Shown here piece by piece: positions 8,045 through 11,014 of a stretch of DNA of 11,014 bases. Position numbers and translations under genes: made by a program. Position 1 is the first letter of the stretch, and each line of letters opens with the position of its first letter. The DNA is from Trachipleistophora hominis (lineage: Eukaryota > Microsporidia > Pleistophoridae). Below the pieces are notes generated by a model. That model saw only the letters and a list, made by a program, of their open reading frames with translations, did not search any database and was not told the origin of the DNA. The stretch is taken from contig JH993985.1 in the NCBI GenBank assembly GCA_000316135.1, forward strand, positions 27,319 to 38,332. The letters run 5' to 3'.

Positions 8045-8795
8045 TTGCTAATCTTTGTATTTATTTGTAGTACGTTTTGCCATCAATATTTTCTATCAAA
8101 CATCATTCATTACAACTCGTATTCTTTTACCATTCACTTCTCTCCCCCACATACCACAACAATAAAACAACCATTCATTACAACTCGTATTCTTTTAACA
8201 TCCAAACTCTCCAATCATCAAATGCCCAGTAATAATAAAAATATAGAAAATATTAACACCTTTACACCAATTCTTACTTTACTATTCATATCAGCCAGCT
8301 GTCACCATTCATACATATTTTTATCACCACGTCTTCCACCAACCAACACTTCCCATCAATTATTTCAATACGTCACACATACAAGAGCATCACCAACACA
8401 TTCTACAACAACAACTGTATTAATTTGTATTTCCCTCTTTTTTAGTCTGTCAAACCAAAACTGCACATTCTCACAGCAAAACAAAAATGTATTTTTTCCA
8501 AAATTGTATTTTACAGCAACGAAGTACCAATTAACGAATATAATCATCCTTTTGTTGTTATTACGAATACGTCGTCCTTCATTGCTATCACTACGTTCTT
8601 CTTCTACCGTTTTATAACTTTATTAGTGTTTGTATTCAATGCTGTTCTATATTTTCTATTATTATCTTTCATCTACACCGTATTGTAATATTCTATCTAG
8701 TCTGACGTGTTAATTATATTTATTATTTGCTGTTATGATATTTTATGGCTAGTCCTACCATTTCTTAACACCAATACCAATAATTATTAATATTA
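8045..8795. other. G-poor spacer, no supported gene
   Basis: The plus strand is rich in T, A and C and notably short of G up to about 8620. This keeps one frame (8045-8617) open for 190 codons, but it begins with TTG, is made mostly of Ser, Thr, Leu, Ile, His and Asn, and contains a repeat whose period breaks frame. I treat that frame as a by-product of composition. The rest, to the minisatellite at 8796, is plain AT-rich DNA. Confidence 0.55.
8104..8197. repeat. 26-bp direct repeat, 68 bp apart
   Basis: The exact 26-bp string beginning CATTCATTACAACTCG occurs at 8104-8129 and 8172-8197. The 68-bp offset is not a multiple of three, so the two copies would be read in different frames in any spanning reading frame, which argues that this G-poor stretch is non-coding. 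Confidence 0.8.
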
Positions 8796-8873
8796 ATAGA
8801 TAATAGTAAGAGATAATAGTAATAGATAATAGTAAGAAATAATAGTAATAGATAATAGTAATAGATAATAGTA
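8796..8873. repeat. 13-bp minisatellite, six copies
   Basis: Six units of 13 bp, consensus ATAGATAATAGTA with AGAGATAATAGTA and AGAAATAATAGTA variants, run head to tail without gaps. A partial seventh unit follows. It is purely A, T and G on the plus strand. Confidence 0.9.
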
Positions 8874-8901
8874 AGAGATGGTAATTATTAATAACAATAG
8901 T

Positions 8902-8921
8902 TATAAATAGTACCATTTATA
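8902..8921. repeat. inverted TATAAAT pair
   Basis: TATAAAT at 8902-8908 and ATTTATA at 8915-8921 form a 7-bp inverted repeat around AGTACC, giving TATA-like strings on both strands back to back. No start codon lies at the 17-19 nt distance seen at real genes, so it may be chance in AT-rich DNA. Confidence 0.35.
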
Positions 8922-9020
8922 GTTATTGATAGTTCATAACAATTGTCATTTCTTCTATCCATTAATACTTACCAACTGTTATATTCCTATAGATTGTTTT
9001 ATAATCCTTTTATTATTTAT

Positions 9021-9168
9021 CACCTCAACTCAATCTTATCACTCCTTCTAAACTCCTCTCTCTACATCCCTTTTAAACCTTCTCTCATTCTAACCACCTC
9101 AACTCAATCTTATCACTCCTTCTAAACTCCTCCTCTTTACATCCCTTTTAAACCCTTCTTATCCATTC
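9021..9168. repeat. 74-bp pyrimidine-rich tandem duplication
   Basis: The string CACCTCAACTCAATCTTATC and what follows it begins at 9021 and again at 9095. The first ~38 bp are identical and the remainder is similar with small changes. It lies in the C/T-rich tract upstream of the histone gene. Confidence 0.8.
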
Positions 9169-9285
9169 TAAACCCTTCGTACCTAATCTTACCCCTACCC
9201 ATCAATACCACCACCCTTCAAACCCTTCTCTCAACCCAAACACCCCCTCTTACCTCCCCTTTTACCTCCAAAACACCCTCAAAAC
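9169..9285 (+). promoter_or_regulatory. C-rich, G-depleted tract upstream of the histone gene
   Basis: The plus strand is C/T/A with almost no G from about 9000 to the H2B start, with repeated ACCC and CCCTT strings. The same strand bias continues into the first third of the coding region and reverses to G/T-rich near 9480. It may reflect promoter chromatin or a mutational bias; no specific operator is identified. Confidence 0.4.
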
Positions 9286-9313
9286 AAATAAAAGCACAAA
9301 TTTTTCGATCCCC
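9286..9313 (+). promoter_or_regulatory. H2B core promoter: AT-rich box and CCCC at the start codon
   Basis: AAATAAAAG (9286-9294) lies 19 nt before the ATG, the position of the TATA element in the other genes. An AAATTT string (9298-9303) and CCCC (9310-9313) directly before the ATG resemble the AAATTT-like and CCC-like signals reported upstream of microsporidian genes. The layout predicts a very short or absent 5' UTR. Confidence 0.55.
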
Positions 9314-9706
9314 ATGGCATCCACAAAGAGCACCGACCCAAAACAAAAAGCAGAGGACAAAGAACACTCACAACGCACACGCAGACGCACCAACCCCAAG
9401 AACCTCGAATCATCCGCCCTCTACAAATCAAGTGTAAAAAGACTGGTCCGTGAGCGCCTAAAGGACAACTACACAATCTCATCGGCGGCCGTGACCATTT
9501 TGTCATCGATAGCGTTTGATTTCTTCAATATGATTGGGACGACTGCGGGCGATCTGTCGAAGAGTGTCAATAAGTTGACTGTAGGGGCGACTGAGGTTAA
9601 GAGTGCGATACGGCTTGAGCTGGGCGGACGGGAGCTTTCTAATAATATTGTTGTTGATATGGAGGCTGCTATGAAGAAGTATGGGGGGAAGAGCGCTGAG
9701 AAGTAA
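9314..9706 (+). CDS. H2B: histone H2B
   Basis: The 130-residue product is the nucleosome core histone that pairs with H2A and binds DNA. A basic N-terminal tail (1-35, with RTRRR) is followed by the histone fold: helix 1 about 37-49, the TISSAAVTILSS start of helix 2 (54-65) continuing to about 83, the TVGATEVKSAIRL strand and helix 3 (89-101), and the C-terminal helix about 105-123. The pattern follows H2B rather than H2A or archaeal histones. Length is typical for H2B. The lysine ubiquitinated in other eukaryotes appears kept as Lys122 in MKKYGG. The tail and helix 1 are divergent, as expected of microsporidia. The gene is intronless, and its ATG is fixed by CCCC directly before it. ATTAAA follows the TAA by 8 nt. 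Base use flips from C/A-rich to G/T-rich part-way through the gene. Confidence 0.92.
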   Translation: MASTKSTDPKQKAEDKEHSQRTRRRTNPKNLESSALYKSSVKRLVRERLKDNYTISSAAVTILSSIAFDFFNMIGTTAGDLSKSVNKLTVGATEVKSAIRLELGGRELSNNIVVDMEAAMKKYGGKSAEK

Positions 9707-9714
9707 GGCATGAT

Positions 9715-9720
9715 ATTAAA
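9715..9720 (+). terminator. candidate poly(A) signal ATTAAA
   Basis: A common variant hexamer 8 nt after the H2B stop, matching the short stop-to-signal distances of the other genes. No histone-type 3' stem-loop is evident. Confidence 0.4.
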
Positions 9721-9750
9721 GATGTTAGTATGATGTGATCTTTTAATAAT

Positions 9751-9834
9751 GTTTATTTTTGTTAATGTTTGTTCTTGTTAGTGTTTATTTTTGTTATGAT
9801 GTTTATTTTTGTTAATGTTTGTGGTGGTTACTCT
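9751..9834. repeat. T/G-rich imperfect repeats of GTTTATTTTTGTTA
   Basis: The string GTTTATTTTTGTTA occurs at 9751, 9783 and 9801, with GTTAATGTTTGT following two of the copies. The copies are irregularly spaced, unlike the clean tandem arrays elsewhere. The sequence is non-coding, or at most overlaps the start of a small frame. Confidence 0.6.
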
Positions 9835-9918
9835 CAACGGGTCAATGCTGCCCTGGTGTACGATGTTCATCCCATGGTTAAACACGTATTACTGTTGTGG
9901 TATACAATGATAATCTAA
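9799..9918 (+). other. 39-codon protein-like frame, doubtful
   Basis: An ATG at 9799 opens 39 codons ending in TAA. The first residues come from the T/G-rich repeat. The rest is GC-balanced and protein-like (YSQRVNAALVYDVHPMVKHV), unlike the DNA around it. No promoter element or recognised motif is present. It may be a gene fragment stranded between the convergent genes. Confidence 0.2.
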
Positions 9919-9975
9919 GCAGAATAGCACTGTGGATTGTAACGTTATAATGTTGTAATAATGTATTGTTGTAAT

Positions 9976-10087
9976 ATAATACTCGTAGTATTGCTCACTA
10001 TTCCTAAGATGACCATAATACTCGTAATATTGCTCGTCATCTCTTAAGATGACCATAATACTTGTAATATTACCCTACTCTCATCCA
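9976..10087. repeat. 39-40-bp repeat, about 2.7 copies, with hairpin core
   Basis: Copies begin with ATAATACTCG or ATAATACTTG at 9976, 10015 and 10055, and the first two end in TAAGATGACC. The core AATAC-TCGTA-GTATT of the first copy is a perfect 5-bp inverted repeat. It sits between the convergent H2B and Smr-protein genes, where 3' ends of both transcripts would lie. Confidence 0.8.
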
Positions 10088-10126
10088 AACAATCCCTCCT
10101 CTTAAAACAACCATATAACAATACCA

Positions 10127-11014
10127 TCATCCCTTACTGACACGTAACCACGCCCCTTCACTCTCAACCACAAACCCTCTAACCCCCAAATATTTTATCA
10201 CCTCAGGCCTCATCCTCAAACTCTTCTCCATCCTCCCCACACACACATAAAACCTGTTCAACCCATAAACCCGCACATAATCATCAAGCACCATCAACCC
10301 CTCCCACACGTACAAATCGTGCAGATCAATTCTATTGCCACGTATTTTGTGTGCCATCAGGCGTATCACTGCCTGCTTGTGCAGGCTAAGGCTGCATTGT
10401 TTGTAGTGCTGTGCTTTGTCTGTGTAGTAGTTGTTTAGCGGTTTGTTTTTTATATGGGCGGCTGATAGTTGTGTCATGGTGGTGTGTAGGGTGTGGTAGT
10501 GCTGGGCTAGACTGCGTAGCTGTAGGTGTTGATCGGATGGTACACCTTTTTGTGTAGCGTTGCCGTTAAATATCTCCGGGTAATTTAACGTATTAGTATT
10601 AAACGTATTAAATTTGTTAAATCTGTTAAATGGTTCTTTGCACCCACCCTCTCTCCTATCCTTACAATCTCTCCAATTATTACTACCAATCCAAGTATTA
10701 CAACCAATCCTATCCTTACAGTCAATCTTATTATTACAATCTCTCCAATTATTACAACCAATCCTATCCCTAAAACCACCCCAATGCATCCCACGTGGTA
10801 TGTCCTGCTGTATCAAATCATCACGCACATCCTTACACGTTAACTCTACTACGCTGTCCGTACTGAGCGTATTAATCATTGCATCAAAGGTATCGTGCGT
10901 TCTTATTACGTTGGTTATCGTACGCTGGTCCTTGTTAGGGAAAAGGATTGTTAAGTTGGTGAGCAGCTGTGCAGTTGAACAGGTGTTATTAAGATTGTTG
11001 TTATTAAGATTGTT
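10127..11014 (-). CDS. CUE-DUF1771-Smr protein (Cue2-like), 5' end beyond window
   Basis: The frame stays open from TGA at 10127-10129 to the right edge: 295 residues, start not in the window. The first in-frame ATG (10879) lies inside a domain, so it is unlikely to be the true start. Numbering from the edge: Asn/Leu repeat 1-10; CUE-like domain about 15-56 with LFPN at 24-27 (the ubiquitin-binding MFP position); a low-complexity, partly repeated Cys/Asn/Asp linker about 64-155; DUF1771 helices about 165-222; and an Smr domain about 228-293 with the IDLH motif at 229-232. This order matches yeast Cue2 and human N4BP2, where the Smr domain is an RNA nuclease (Cue2 cuts mRNA at stalled ribosomes). 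The catalytic Asp-x-His is present and an Arg remains in the GRM that replaces the usual G-x-G loop. Nuclease activity is therefore plausible but not certain. The gene converges on H2B. Confidence 0.85.
   Translation of the reverse strand, partial: NNLNNNNLNNTCSTAQLLTNLTILFPNKDQRTITNVIRTHDTFDAMINTLSTDSVVELTCKDVRDDLIQQDIPRGMHWGGFRDRIGCNNWRDCNNKIDCKDRIGCNTWIGSNNWRDCKDRREGGCKEPFNRFNKFNTFNTNTLNYPEIFNGNATQKGVPSDQHLQLRSLAQHYHTLHTTMTQLSAAHIKNKPLNNYYTDKAQHYKQCSLSLHKQAVIRLMAHKIRGNRIDLHDLYVWEGLMVLDDYVRVYGLNRFYVCVGRMEKSLRMRPEVIKYLGVRGFVVESEGAWLRVSKG
10662..10769 (-). repeat. in-frame internal repeats of the Smr-protein linker
   Basis: TTACAATCTCTCCAATTATT on the plus strand occurs at 10662 and 10734 (72 bp, 24 codons apart), and ATTACAACCAATCCTATCC occurs at 10697 and 10751 (54 bp, 18 codons apart). 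All offsets preserve the frame, giving the repeated peptide pieces NNWRDC and KDRIGCN. The segment looks like a lineage-specific expansion between the CUE and DUF1771 regions. Confidence 0.7.
10985..11014 (-). repeat. 15-bp tandem repeat encoding NNLNN twice
   Basis: GTTATTAAGATTGTT occurs at 10985-10999 and again at 11000-11014. In the coding sense each copy gives Asn-Asn-Leu-Asn-Asn. The array may continue past the window edge. Confidence 0.8.

Noticed and set aside
8045..8617. 190-codon open frame on the plus strand
   Set aside because: It begins with TTG, has the Ser/Thr/Leu/His bias expected from G-poor DNA, and contains a 26-bp repeat whose 68-bp period would change frame between copies. 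No motif, promoter spacing or poly(A) signal supports it.
1..11014. CRISPR array, prophage, insertion sequence or other bacterial-type system
   Set aside because: The tandem repeats have no unique spacers between units, no transposase or phage gene is recognisable, and the genes are eukaryotic.

Overview
The window looks like nuclear DNA of a microsporidian (or a comparably reduced fungal relative) with an expanded, AT-rich, gene-sparse genome. The evidence is short intronless genes, a divergent but recognisable histone H2B, TATA-like boxes 17-19 nt before start codons, C-rich motifs abutting two of those starts, and poly(A)-type hexamers 5-8 nt after stops. Nothing looks bacterial or viral. 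The genus is not determinable from sequence alone; a Trachipleistophora/Vavraia-like genome is a guess.

Layout. 1-1021: AT-rich, no intact gene, one short open relic and a perfect hairpin. 1060-1749 (-): multispan membrane protein whose last membrane helix is knocked out of frame at an A8 run. 1750-1951: upstream region, possibly shared with a small (+) reading frame at 1952-2107 that itself seems frame-shifted. About 2160-6000: almost 4 kb without a convincing gene, with a 46-bp duplication and a few weak relics. 6203-6916 (+): second multispan membrane protein, carrying the same 11-bp TATA element as the first and probably its distant paralogue. 6990-7137: four copies of a 37-bp repeat. 7184-7607: broken coding sequence. 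8045-9300: long G-poor, pyrimidine-rich DNA with duplications and a 13-bp minisatellite. 9314-9706 (+): histone H2B. 9707-10126: repeat-filled convergent spacer. 10127-11014 (-): 3' part of a CUE-DUF1771-Smr protein resembling yeast Cue2 (no-go decay nuclease), open through the right edge.

The genes do not form a pathway. What links them is transcript architecture: the TATA-like element sits so close to the ATG, and the poly(A) signal so close to the stop, that mRNAs would have almost no UTRs. The most notable points are the identical promoter 11-mer on the two membrane-protein genes, their probable common origin, the homopolymer frame break that hides the last helix of one of them, and the CUE domain that is lost if the Smr protein is started at its first visible ATG.
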